Origin: Amycolatopsis mediterranei
GTDB lineage: Bacteria; Actinomycetota; Actinomycetes; Mycobacteriales; Pseudonocardiaceae
DNA length: 64,000 nt
Assembly: GCF_026017845.1 (NCBI RefSeq)
Contig: NZ_CP100416.1
Coordinates: 4,497,615 to 4,561,614 of the forward strand
Reading direction: 5' to 3'
Position numbers and translations under genes: made by a program
Shown here: positions 22,423 through 31,300 of the stretch, in pieces
Numbering within the stretch: the stretch's first letter is position 1
Layout: every line of letters begins with the position of its first letter
The notes under the pieces: model-generated
Told to the model about the DNA's origin: nothing
What the model saw: only the letters and a program-made list of their open reading frames with translations
The model's database searches: none

Positions 22423-22779
22423 ATGGTCCAGCGCTACGGCATGCTGATCCGCCTGCGCCCGGAGCGGCGCGAGGAGTACCTGCGGCTGCACGCCGCGGTG
22501 TGGCCCGCGGTCGAACGGACGCTGCGGGAAGCCAACATCCGCAACTTCTCCATCTTCCTGCACGACGACCTGCTCTTCGGGTACTACGAGTACGTCGGCG
22601 AAGACCACGACGCCGATCAGGCGCGCATCGCCGCGGACCCCGAAACGCAGCGCTGGTGGAAGCTGACCGATCCCTGCCAGGAATCGCTTTCCCCGCGCGA
22701 AGGGGGCGCCTGGTGGACGCCCATGGAGGAGGTCTGGCACCTCGCCCCGGAGTCCCTTGTGGACGAAGAAGCGCCCTGA
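22423..22779 (+). CDS. rhaM: L-rhamnose mutarotase-like protein
   Basis: A 118-residue protein of the DUF718/RhaM family, which interconverts the alpha and beta anomers of L-rhamnose or a related 6-deoxy sugar. YGMLIRLRPERREEYLRLHA carries the active-site Tyr and His, NFSIFLHDDLLFGYYEY matches the central strand, and QRWWKLTDPC is the conserved Trp-Trp motif. AAAGGAG sits 5 bases before the ATG. Its place after the GntR gene and opposite a sugar importer points to uptake of a 6-deoxyhexose, for example from plant pectin. Confidence 0.85.
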   Translation: MVQRYGMLIRLRPERREEYLRLHAAVWPAVERTLREANIRNFSIFLHDDLLFGYYEYVGEDHDADQARIAADPETQRWWKLTDPCQESLSPREGGAWWTPMEEVWHLAPESLVDEEAP

Positions 22780-22830
22780 TCGCTCAAGCGTTTCTGCCAG
22801 TCCGAGCAGTGCCAGTTGGCCGAGGTGCAG

Positions 22831-22875
22831 TGAATGACTCATTCCTGGCGTCGGAGGTCAGGAATGAGTCATTCA
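22831..22875. terminator. Perfect 17-bp inverted repeat, bidirectional terminator
   Basis: TGAATGACTCATTCCTG (22831-22847) and CAGGAATGAGTCATTCA (22859-22875) are exact inverse complements around an 11-nt loop, between the convergent mutarotase and glycosyltransferase genes. Each arm also contains the small palindrome TGACTCA or TGAGTCA, so dispersal as a repeat family is possible. Confidence 0.8.
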
Positions 22876-22891
22876 TGACGCCGTTGCCCGC

Positions 22892-24088
22892 CTACCGAAG
22901 CTCGTCGAGCAGCAGGCGCGCGGCCGTCGTCGCCCCGTCGGTGCGGATCCCGGCGCCCAGCGCCGCCGCGCGCGCCCGGGTTTCCGGTGCCAACGCCGTG
23001 TCGACTGCCGCGGTCAGGGTCTCGAACGTCGCCGTCGGGCCGTCGAGGGCCGCGCCGACCCCGGTCGCGGCCACCCGGCCGGCCCAGTACGGGTTGTCCG
23101 CCACGCGGAGGGGGACCGCCACCTGCGGGACGCCGGCCCGGGCGGCCGTCTGCGTCGTGCCTGCGCCGCCGTGGTGGACCACCGCGGCCAGCCTGCCGAA
23201 CAGGCGCTGGTGGTTGACGTCGCCGATGGCGAAGCAGTCGTCGACGGCCAGGTCGGCCCAGCCGCGGGAGACGAGCACCCGGTGCCCCCGGGCGCGGCTC
23301 GCCTCGACCGACCAGCGGGCGATGTCCGGTGCCGGGCCGATGCTGCCGAAGCCGACGTGGACCGGCGGCGGGCCGTCGTCCAGGAACGCGGTCAGCTCGG
23401 CCGGCAGCGGACGTTCGTCCACCCGGGTCCACGCCCCGGTTTGGACCACTTCGAGGCCGGCGGTTTCCGGCCACGGCCCCAGCACCGGGTCCGCCGCCAG
23501 CCACGGCCGCTCGGAGTAGACGTGGTCGCGCACGTTGTCCACCGGCTGCAGACCGAGGGCGGCCCGGTGCGCGTTGAGCGGTTCGCGGAACTGCGCGTTC
23601 ACCCGCTGGGCGTCCAGCTCCCACAGCGCCGCGTTGTCCGCGCCCTCCGGCTCGGGCCAGCCGGGCCGCGGGGGCGGCGCGTGGTGCGGCGACGGCAGGT
23701 TGACCGCGGCATAGGTCGCGTAGACGTAGCGGATGCCCGCGGCTTCGGCCACGGACCGCGCGGCGACCTGCGCCAGGCCGGCCGCCACCAGCGCGTCGCA
23801 GCCGCCGGCCGCCGCGGGGAGGACGTCGAACTGCGTTTCGAGCAGCTCGGCGCGGTACCGGGTCAGTTCCGCCGCCGTCGGGGGAGCGGTCGGGCGCATC
23901 AACGCCCGCACCGGTGGCCCGACCGGCACCGACTCGATCCCGAGACCGGCCAGCCGGTCGGCGAACTCCTCGTCCGGCGGGGTGCACATCCGCACGTCCG
24001 CGCCGAGCGCCCGGAGCTCGACCGCGAGGGCCACCAGCGGATCGACGTCGCCACGCGTCCCGTAGGTGGACAGCAGTACCCGCGTCAC
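22892..24088 (-). CDS. GtfA-like glycosyltransferase (GT1, GT-B fold)
   Basis: A 398-residue glycosyltransferase like those acting on glycopeptide and macrolide aglycones. It starts VTRVLLSTYGTRGDVDPLVALA, the acceptor-side motif of this group, and carries the donor-site signature HHGGAGTT with AGVPQVAVPL after it. The GTG overlaps the upstream stop (GTGA). Last of a seven-gene NRPS/PKS operon, it probably glycosylates the product, for tailoring or self-protection. No deoxysugar genes are present, so a common NDP-sugar is the likely donor. Confidence 0.88.
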   Translation of the reverse strand: MTRVLLSTYGTRGDVDPLVALAVELRALGADVRMCTPPDEEFADRLAGLGIESVPVGPPVRALMRPTAPPTAAELTRYRAELLETQFDVLPAAAGGCDALVAAGLAQVAARSVAEAAGIRYVYATYAAVNLPSPHHAPPPRPGWPEPEGADNAALWELDAQRVNAQFREPLNAHRAALGLQPVDNVRDHVYSERPWLAADPVLGPWPETAGLEVVQTGAWTRVDERPLPAELTAFLDDGPPPVHVGFGSIGPAPDIARWSVEASRARGHRVLVSRGWADLAVDDCFAIGDVNHQRLFGRLAAVVHHGGAGTTQTAARAGVPQVAVPLRVADNPYWAGRVAATGVGAALDGPTATFETLTAAVDTALAPETRARAAALGAGIRTDGATTAARLLLDELR

Positions 24089-25548
24089 CGCGATGCCCCG
24101 GCGTAGAAGCCGACCGGCATCGTGACGTCGGCGCCCGACGCCCCGCACTCCAGCATCCACAGCGCCGCGGCCGGGCCCAGCTCCCGGCCCAGCACCCCGA
24201 GCGCGGCCGGGTCCGGCGCGACCGCGCGCGCCTGTTCCACGCCACGCCCGAACGCGGCCGGGTCCCAGCCGTCCGCGTCGCCGTCGCCGAGGGAGCGCGC
24301 GCCGGCGGTCAGCGTCGCGACCGGCAGCGGACCGGGCACACCGAGCAGGCCGTGGGTGCGTTCGCCCATCAGGACGCCCATCCAGTGCGAGCTTTCCGTC
24401 GTGGGCCGGGGACCGGTCCACCGGGGCCGCCCGTCCATGTCGGAGAGCTTCGCCGGTGCGCCGGACACCGCCCAGCGGCCCGCCCACTCCACGGCCAGCC
24501 CGGGTGCGCTGCGGGTCGCCGGGTTGTGGAACCGGGCCATGTCCCACCGGTTGCCCACCGCGACCGCGGCCAGATCGCGGTGCGGCCAGACCCGCGCCTC
24601 CCACCAGAAGCCCCACGGGAACGCCGCGGTGTGCCCCCACCACCAGTCCTCGCCCAGTGCCGGATCGGCGAGTTCGAGGGTCAGGCCGGAAAACGAGCGG
24701 ACGCCGTGCGGGCTCGGGCGCTCCACCCGCGGGGCCACCATGGCCGCGAGCGAGTCCGGCCGGACCAGCCCGCGCTCGCCCCGGGTGGTGCGCAGCAGGG
24801 ATTGCAGCAGCCGCGCGAAGTCCGCGGCGCTGGTGTGCATCCCGACCCCGGGGTAGGCCGCCGTCCGCAGGGGCGGGCTCGGCAGGGACCAGTCGCCGAA
24901 GGCGGCGTAACCGGTGGTGCCACCGGAGTTCCCCGTGCCGTCGTCGATGCTCGTGTTCCGCATCCCGGCCGCGGCGAACACGTCCCGCTCGACGCGGGTC
25001 CGGTACGGCTCGCCGGCCAGGTGCTCGACCACGCCGCCGAGCACCCCGACCCCGAAGCTGGAGTACGAATAGGACCCCGGCGCCGTGACCAGCGGCAGCA
25101 CCCCGCCGTACTCGACGGCGCGGCCGGTCTCGTGCCGGCGCCGGACGTAGTCGAGGATCGGCTCCGCCGGCGCCGTGGGCGCGACTGCGGTGACGATGTC
25201 GCTGTAGTAGCCGCCCTGGTGGGCCGCCAGCATGGCGGTGGTGGCGGGCGCCGGGCCGGGACCGCGCAGTCCCGCGGGCAGCACCTGGTCGACCGGCGTG
25301 TCCAGCCCGGCCATGCCCGCCTCGACGAGCTGCAGGAAGGCCAGGCCGGTGACGGGTTTGGTGAGCGAGCCCGCCGGCGCGACCGTCTCGGCGGTCATCG
25401 GCGTGCGGGCGGCCAGGTCGGCGAACCCGGTCGCGGCCGTCCGCAGGTCGTCGCTCGTCGCGACCGCGACGGCGACCCCGGGCGTGCCGGTGACCGCGGC
25501 CAGCCGCGGCAGGACGGTGTCCAGCGCCGCCACCACGTCGTCGAGCAT
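24085..25548 (-). CDS. Beta-lactamase-fold serine hydrolase in the NRPS operon
   Basis: A 487-residue protein of the class C beta-lactamase/penicillin-binding-protein fold. SLTK (61-64) gives the nucleophilic Ser and Lys, YSYSSFG stands where the family has Tyr-x-Asn, and WGHTAAF replaces the usual Lys/His-Thr-Gly. A C-terminal extension (about 370-487) of unknown fold follows. Without a signal peptide it is probably cytosolic. Candidate roles are esterase or transacylase on the peptide product, a PBP-type offloading or cyclising enzyme, or self-protection. Start choice between ATG 25548 and the in-frame GTG two codons earlier is open. Confidence 0.8.
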   Translation of the reverse strand: MLDDVVAALDTVLPRLAAVTGTPGVAVAVATSDDLRTAATGFADLAARTPMTAETVAPAGSLTKPVTGLAFLQLVEAGMAGLDTPVDQVLPAGLRGPGPAPATTAMLAAHQGGYYSDIVTAVAPTAPAEPILDYVRRRHETGRAVEYGGVLPLVTAPGSYSYSSFGVGVLGGVVEHLAGEPYRTRVERDVFAAAGMRNTSIDDGTGNSGGTTGYAAFGDWSLPSPPLRTAAYPGVGMHTSAADFARLLQSLLRTTRGERGLVRPDSLAAMVAPRVERPSPHGVRSFSGLTLELADPALGEDWWWGHTAAFPWGFWWEARVWPHRDLAAVAVGNRWDMARFHNPATRSAPGLAVEWAGRWAVSGAPAKLSDMDGRPRWTGPRPTTESSHWMGVLMGERTHGLLGVPGPLPVATLTAGARSLGDGDADGWDPAAFGRGVEQARAVAPDPAALGVLGRELGPAAALWMLECGASGADVTMPVGFYAGASR

Positions 25549-25550
25549 GC

Positions 25551-26231
25551 TCACCCCTCGGTGGTGTTGTAGTTGACGATCCGCGCCACCATCTGGGCGC
25601 GGGCCCCGGCCAGCGGGCTGTCCGCGTCCCGCCGCGCCACGTCCGGGAGCCGGTGGGCCTGGCCCTCGGTGACCGCCACGATGCCCCAGAGCGCGTTGAA
25701 GCCCGCCGGGTCGGCCGGCTTTTCCGCGGCGGCTTCGACGATCACGACGCCGTCCCCGCCGGCCACCGTCAGCGCGCCCATCTGCCGCAGCACGCCGGGA
25801 TCCCGCTCCTCGGCGGCCACCACGCTCCAGCCGGTCACGTCCGCCTGCCGCAGTGCGGAGAGCAGGCTGTCCACGCCGCTGACGACGATGTCGGGCAGCA
25901 CGAGCGCCACCGGTCCCCGCGTCAGCGGCAGGGCGCACCGGATCGCGCCGTCGAGCCCCGGCTCGGCCACGTCGTCCTGGTAGACGAAGACCAGCTGGAA
26001 GGTCCCGGCGTAGCGCGCCAGGTACTTCACCGTGTCCAGCTTGTGCGGGCCGAACACGACGACCACGCGCACGCTGAGCCCGCTCTTCGCCAGTTCCACC
26101 ACGGCTTCCAGGCTGCGGTCCAGCACGGTGATGCCGGGCGCGAGGCAGTGCAGCTCTTTCGCGTACGGCGCGCCGAACCGCGTCCCGAACCCGGCGCACG
26201 GCAGGATGACCGAAACATCGGGGGCGTTCAC
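25551..26231 (-). CDS. NTP-transferase-fold protein (sugar-1-phosphate nucleotidyltransferase type)
   Basis: A 226-residue protein starting with the Rossmann-like nucleotidyltransferase signature CAGFGTRFGAPYAKE, where Gly-x-Gly-Thr-Arg and the Lys at about 25 bind NTP and phosphate. VLPDIVVSGVDSL supplies the metal-binding Asp segment. It resembles RmlA/GlmU-type enzymes but is shorter, lacking a C-terminal domain. GTG overlaps the P450 stop (GTGA). With the glycosyltransferase two genes on, it may make the NDP-sugar donor; this is inference. Confidence 0.75.
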   Translation of the reverse strand: MNAPDVSVILPCAGFGTRFGAPYAKELHCLAPGITVLDRSLEAVVELAKSGLSVRVVVVFGPHKLDTVKYLARYAGTFQLVFVYQDDVAEPGLDGAIRCALPLTRGPVALVLPDIVVSGVDSLLSALRQADVTGWSVVAAEERDPGVLRQMGALTVAGGDGVVIVEAAAEKPADPAGFNALWGIVAVTEGQAHRLPDVARRDADSPLAGARAQMVARIVNYNTTEG

Positions 26232-27436
26232 CGCAGCCGCACCGCCAAGGCGACCCGGTGGCGGGCGCGCGGCAGCGGCACCCACGCCGGGTCACCCACC
26301 GGCTCGGACTCCGGGAAGCGCTCGAACAAGCTCCGCAGCGCGACTTCCGCCTCCAGCTTCGCCAGCGCGACGCCGAGGCAGAAGTGCGGCCCCCAGCCGA
26401 ATCCGACGCTGCCTTCCCGGCCGCCGTGCGCGGCCTGCCGGCGCACGTCCGCGGCGTGCGGGTGCGCGAACTGCGCCGGATCGCGGTTGGCGGCGCCGAG
26501 GACCGCCTGCACCGCGTCCCCCGCCTTGATCCGCACGCCACCGACCTCCAGGTCCGTTGCGGCGTAACGCAAGCGGGCCAGCTGGACCGGCCCGTCCGTG
26601 CGGACCAGCTCGCGGATCGCCGCCGGCCACAGCTCCGGCTCCTCGCGCAGCAGCTTCCGCTGCGCGGGGTCGCGCATCAGCGCCAGCGCCGCGTTGGCCA
26701 GCATGTGCGCCATCGTTTCGTGCCCGGCGAGCACCAGGAACACGACCAGGGCCACGGCGTCGACGTCGGTCAGGTCGTCCTGGGCCACGACCTCGCTGAG
26801 CAGGTCGGCCCGCGGTTCGGCGCGGCGGCGGTCCACCAGAGCGTGGCAGTAGGCGAACATCTCGCCCAGCGTCGGCGTGATCCGCGCCGGGTCGCCGTCG
26901 ACCAGGACCTTGCCCCAGCGGTACCAGTCCGCCCAGTCCGCTTCGGGCACCCCGACCATCTCGCACACCACCGCCATGGCCAGCGGGTAGGCGTACTCGG
27001 CGAGCAGGTCCGCCTCCTCGCCGAGGCCATCGAGCAACGCGTCGACGATCTGCTGCACCCGCGGGCGCAGCGCGGCGACCCGCGACGCGCCGAACGCGTG
27101 GCTGATGCTGCGGCGCAGCCGCGTGTGCTCGGCGCCGTCGAGGCTCAGCAGGCTCGCCCGCAGGTAGGGCAGGTGCTCCCGCGGGGTGCCGAGCGCGAGG
27201 AACGTCTCCTCCTGCGTCTGCGCGCCCTGGCCCGGCAGGCCCGCCGGGTCGTTGCGCACGGCCGGATCCGCCAGCACGGCGCGGACCTCGGCGCTGCCGG
27301 TCACCAGCCAGCCCTCCGCGCCGTTCGGCAGCCGGGCCCGGCAGACCGGTGACGCGGCGAGGATGCGGTCGTAGCCGCGCATCGGGTCGTCGAGGACGGC
27401 CGGATCGCGGACGTCCACCACGGGTTCGGACGACAT
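26228..27436 (-). CDS. Cytochrome P450 (CYP) tailoring oxidase
   Basis: A 402-residue soluble class I P450. The heme loop FGWGPHFCLG gives the thiolate Cys353, the I-helix has LAGHETMAH with the conserved acid-alcohol pair, and ELVR marks the Glu-x-x-Arg motif. Length is normal. No ferredoxin gene is adjacent. Its place inside the NRPS/PKS operon, 28 bp after the TauD-type gene, indicates hydroxylation or other oxidation of the product or a precursor. Confidence 0.92.
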   Translation of the reverse strand: MSSEPVVDVRDPAVLDDPMRGYDRILAASPVCRARLPNGAEGWLVTGSAEVRAVLADPAVRNDPAGLPGQGAQTQEETFLALGTPREHLPYLRASLLSLDGAEHTRLRRSISHAFGASRVAALRPRVQQIVDALLDGLGEEADLLAEYAYPLAMAVVCEMVGVPEADWADWYRWGKVLVDGDPARITPTLGEMFAYCHALVDRRRAEPRADLLSEVVAQDDLTDVDAVALVVFLVLAGHETMAHMLANAALALMRDPAQRKLLREEPELWPAAIRELVRTDGPVQLARLRYAATDLEVGGVRIKAGDAVQAVLGAANRDPAQFAHPHAADVRRQAAHGGREGSVGFGWGPHFCLGVALAKLEAEVALRSLFERFPESEPVGDPAWVPLPRARHRVALAVRLR

Positions 27437-27464
27437 GGGTCAGAGCTCCTCGAGGAAGACGGGG

Positions 27465-28337
27465 TCAGCCTTTGAGCGGGCCGCCGTTGATCGCGACGCG
27501 GTGGCCGAAGCGGGTGTGCGGGTAGTAGTCGTAGGTGGCGTGGTGCTGGACGCACCGGTTGTCCCAGAACACCAGCGTGTTCGGCTCCCACCGCACGCGG
27601 CACGCGAGCATCGGCCGGTTCGGCACGACCGAGAACAGCAGGTCGAGCACCGCCTGGCTCTCGTCGGCCGACAGCTGCGGGATGCGCGAGGTGTAGGCCG
27701 GGTTGACGAACAGCAGGGGCCGGTCGGTCTCGGGGTGCCGCACCACCACCGGGTGCTCGCTCACCGGCGGCTCGTAGCCTTCGGGGATCTTGTGGCCGCG
27801 GAAGGCGTGGGCGCCGTCGTGGATCGCGGTCAGCCCGGCCAGCAGCTCCTTCAGCTTCGGCGACAGCATGTCGTAGGCGAGGTGCATGTTCGCGAAGAGC
27901 GTGTCGCCGCCGCTGCCCGGTTCCGGCATCCGCGTGATGTGCAGCATCGAGCCCAGTGACGGCTCCTCGTCGGCGGTGCCGTCGGCGTGCCAGCCGTTGC
28001 CGAAGACGTTGGCCGACTCCGGTGCGGTCGCGACCTCGAGGATGTACGGGTCGCCGTGCTCGGGCGGCGGGTTCACCGGGCGCAGCTCGCCGAAGCTCGT
28101 GGCCAGGCGCTTGTGGTCCTCGACCGAGATGTCCTGGTCGCGGAACACCAGCACGTGGTGGTCCAGGAAGGCCGTCTTCAGCTCGGTGAGCTGCTCGTCG
28201 GTGAGCTCGCGGGTCAGGTCGAGGCCGGTGACCTCGGCGCCGAGCACCGGGGTCAGGCCCCGCACCGCCAGGGTCCGGTAGCCGCGCGCCGGCCGCGTCG
28301 TGATCCGCTTGACGGCGTCGAGTTCGTACTGCTCCAT
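27465..28337 (-). CDS. TauD/TfdA-family Fe(II)/2-oxoglutarate dioxygenase
   Basis: A 290-residue non-heme iron oxygenase. His117 and Asp119 in GNGWHADGT, with the distal His in CVQHHATYDY (265 or 266), form the iron site; Arg276/Arg280 near the C-terminus would bind 2-oxoglutarate. The ATG at 28337 lies 23 bp after the NRPS/PKS stop with GGAAACC before it. In detoxin/rimosamide pathways, as I remember them, an enzyme of this family hydroxylates the proline-derived ring; the same role is plausible here because the adjacent megasynthase has a proline-type adenylation domain. Confidence 0.9.
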   Translation of the reverse strand: MEQYELDAVKRITTRPARGYRTLAVRGLTPVLGAEVTGLDLTRELTDEQLTELKTAFLDHHVLVFRDQDISVEDHKRLATSFGELRPVNPPPEHGDPYILEVATAPESANVFGNGWHADGTADEEPSLGSMLHITRMPEPGSGGDTLFANMHLAYDMLSPKLKELLAGLTAIHDGAHAFRGHKIPEGYEPPVSEHPVVVRHPETDRPLLFVNPAYTSRIPQLSADESQAVLDLLFSVVPNRPMLACRVRWEPNTLVFWDNRCVQHHATYDYYPHTRFGHRVAINGGPLKG

Positions 28338-28360
28338 GGTTTCCTTTCCCTCTGTGGGGC

Positions 28361-31300
28361 TCACAGTCCGATGGCCGCGGCCACCGCGGTGACGTGCGGG
28401 GCGCGCACGATGCCGTAGTGGGTGGCGGGCAGTTCGTGCCAGTCGCTCGGTTCGGGGAGCAGGGCGCGCCAGCCGTCGCGGCCGGCCACCGGCAGGCCGG
28501 GCTCGGGTTCGGTGGCGAGCCAGACGTGGCTGGGCGTCGTGGTCAGCCGGGGCAGCTCGTGGCCGGTCATGCTGCGCAGATTGGCCCGGCACGCCCGGGC
28601 CAGCCGCCGCGCGTGCTCGCCCGCGGTGCCGCCGGAGGCGCCCAGCTCGCGCTCGAAGACCGTCTCCAGCTGCGCGTCGCTGTAGCCGGCGGCGCTCGCG
28701 CCGGGCGGCGGCGGGTCGATGAGGTGCAGCGCCCGCACCGGCTGCCCGGCCGCCTCGGCTTCGGCGGCCATCCCGGCCGCGACCCAGGCACCGAACGACC
28801 ACCCGGCCAGCTGCCAGGTGCGGCCGGGGAACTGCGTGCGCACGGCCGCGTAGTACCGGCGGGCCCGGTCCGCGACCGGCCAGCCGGGCGGTTCCGGCCT
28901 GCCGAGCGCCGGGTCGGCGATCACGCAGACGCCGAGCCCGGGCGGGAGGGCCTCGACGAGCGGGCGGTAGGCGTGCACGTCCCCGCCGACGGGATGCACG
29001 AGGCAGACGGCTTGTTCGCCACTGCCTTCGCGCCAGACCTGCACGACCACTTCGCCGGTGTCGGCGGCTTCGGCGAGCTTCGCCAGCAACGCCGACATCG
29101 TGACCTCCGGGCCGAGCCAGGCGAGGTCGAGATCGACGCCGTACAGGCGTTTCACCGAGTCGACGACGTCCAGCAGGGTGAGGGAGTCGGCGCCGAGGTC
29201 GTAGAGCGGGACGTCCGGATCGAGTTCGGCGACGCCCAGGAGGGCGCGGACTTCCTCGGTCAGGTCCGCCGCGGCCGGTTTCACCGTCGGCGTGGCTTCG
29301 CGTTCGTGGAAGGCGCGGGCGGCGTCGAGGCCGGTCGTCGCGACCAGGAGGTGCGGAAGGCCCGTCGCCAGTGCGCGGGCGAAGGTGCGCCGGCCCTCCT
29401 CGTCGCTCAGGCCGACGGCCAGGTGGGCCTGGTGCCGGGTGTCGGTTTCCAGGGCCGTGACGGCCATGCCGCTGTCGCGCCAGACGTCCCAGCCGATGGC
29501 GAGCCGGGCGGTCGGGCCGTCGCGGTGGGCGAGCGCGTCGAGGAACCCGTTGGCGGCGGCGTAGTCGAGCTGGCCGGCGCCGCCGAACTGCGCGGACAGC
29601 GACGAGCAGTAGACGGCGAAGTCCGGCCGGTCGCGTTCGATGAGCCGTTCCACGAGCAGGGCGCCGGCGAGTTTGCCGGTCGGCGTGCTTGCGCCGCGGG
29701 TGGCGATCAGGCCGCCGGCCGGTGTCCCGGCCGCGTGCACGATCCCGGCGAGGGGACCGGGGATCTCGTCGGCGGTGACGGTGCTGAGGTCGGCGGCCAG
29801 CAGGTCGACGCGGTCCGCCCACGGTTTGAGCGCCTCAGGCAGGAAGGGGTGACGCGCGAGCAGGATGACGCGGCCGCTGGTGCGGGTCAGCAGCTCCTCG
29901 GCGACCGCCGTGCCGATGCCGCCGGTGCCGCCGAGGACGAGGTACGTGCCGTCGTGGAGCTCGACCTCGGTAGCTGCGACGGGCGCGCTGCCCTGCGTCC
30001 ACCAGAAGCCGGCGCGCAGGGCGACGCGCTCCGGCGGGGTCGGTCCGGTGAGGAGGTCGGCGATTCGGTCCAGGTCGGGGCGTTCGAGGTCGACCCAGTG
30101 GCCGGGCAGGCCGCTTTCCTGCGGGCCGACGGCGGTGACCCCGGCGAGCAGCCCGGCCTCGGGGTGCGTGACGGGCGTGTTTGCGGGCACGGCCCCGGCG
30201 GAGACCCACCACGTCCTGAGTGGACGGTCGTGGGCGGCCCGTAGGAGAGCGGCGGGTGTGTCGAGGCAGGCCCAGCGCGCGCGGTCCAGTGACTCTTCGC
30301 CGACGGGTCCGGCGATGCCGAGGGGGAGGGTGTGCAGCCAGTCGATTCCCGTGTCGGGCAGGACGTCGAGGATTTGCCTGAGCTGGGCGGTGTCGGCCGG
30401 GTCGGCTTCGAAGGTGTCGGGGCTTGGGCGGGCGAAGCGGTCTGCGGCCTGGACCCGCACGACGCGTGGGTAGGCGGCGTCGAGGGCGGGGGCGGTGAGC
30501 GGGCCTTCGCCGCAGATGACGAGGACGCGATCGGTGGGGGCGGCGGTGGTCGCGCGGCGGAGGCGGACCCAGGTGGGCTGGTGCAGCCACGCGGTTTCGG
30601 GCCGTCGCGTGGTGGCGGGTTTGCGGGGGAAGTCGAAGTCGCGCGCGGCGAAGGCGGGCGGCGGGAAGTCCCATGGCGCGGGGCAGGGGGCCTGGCTCCA
30701 GCCGACGGGAGCGCCGACGGTCCAAGCGGCAGCCGCCTCGGCGGCCTCGCGCGGCGGCGAGGTGGGGGCATGGCGGGGCTGGGCTGGCGCGGATGCGGCG
30801 TTTGCCGGGGAGAGTGGCGCGCTGGGCGCCTTTTGGGGTTCGGTTGGCGTGGAGGCGGCGTTTGCCCGGGCAAGCGCCGCGCTGGGCACCTCTTGGGGCT
30901 CGGCGGTGCGGAGCCACTCGACCGCCGCGGCTGCGTCCTCGCAGGCCGCCGCCATGCGCCAGCGCTCTTCCGGGCGGCCGGTCTGCAGGTGGCGGAGCAC
31001 GTCCACATAGGACTCCGGATGTGCGGCCAGGTAGTCCGCCACCCGAGCCGCCGCCAGGCGCAGTGCGGCTGCGCTGCGCGCCGAAAGCACCAAGCACCGC
31101 ACCGGATCCGGGCGCGGGGGCGGCACCGGGCGGACCGACTCCAGCACCACGTGCGCGTTCGTCCCGCCGATGCCGAAGCTGCTCACCCCCGCCACCCGCG
31201 GGCCCGCCGGCCACGGCTCCGCCCGGGTCGGCACGCGGAACGGCCCCAGGTCCACCGCCGGGTTCGGCGCGCGGAAGTCGACCGTGGGCGGCAGCACGCC

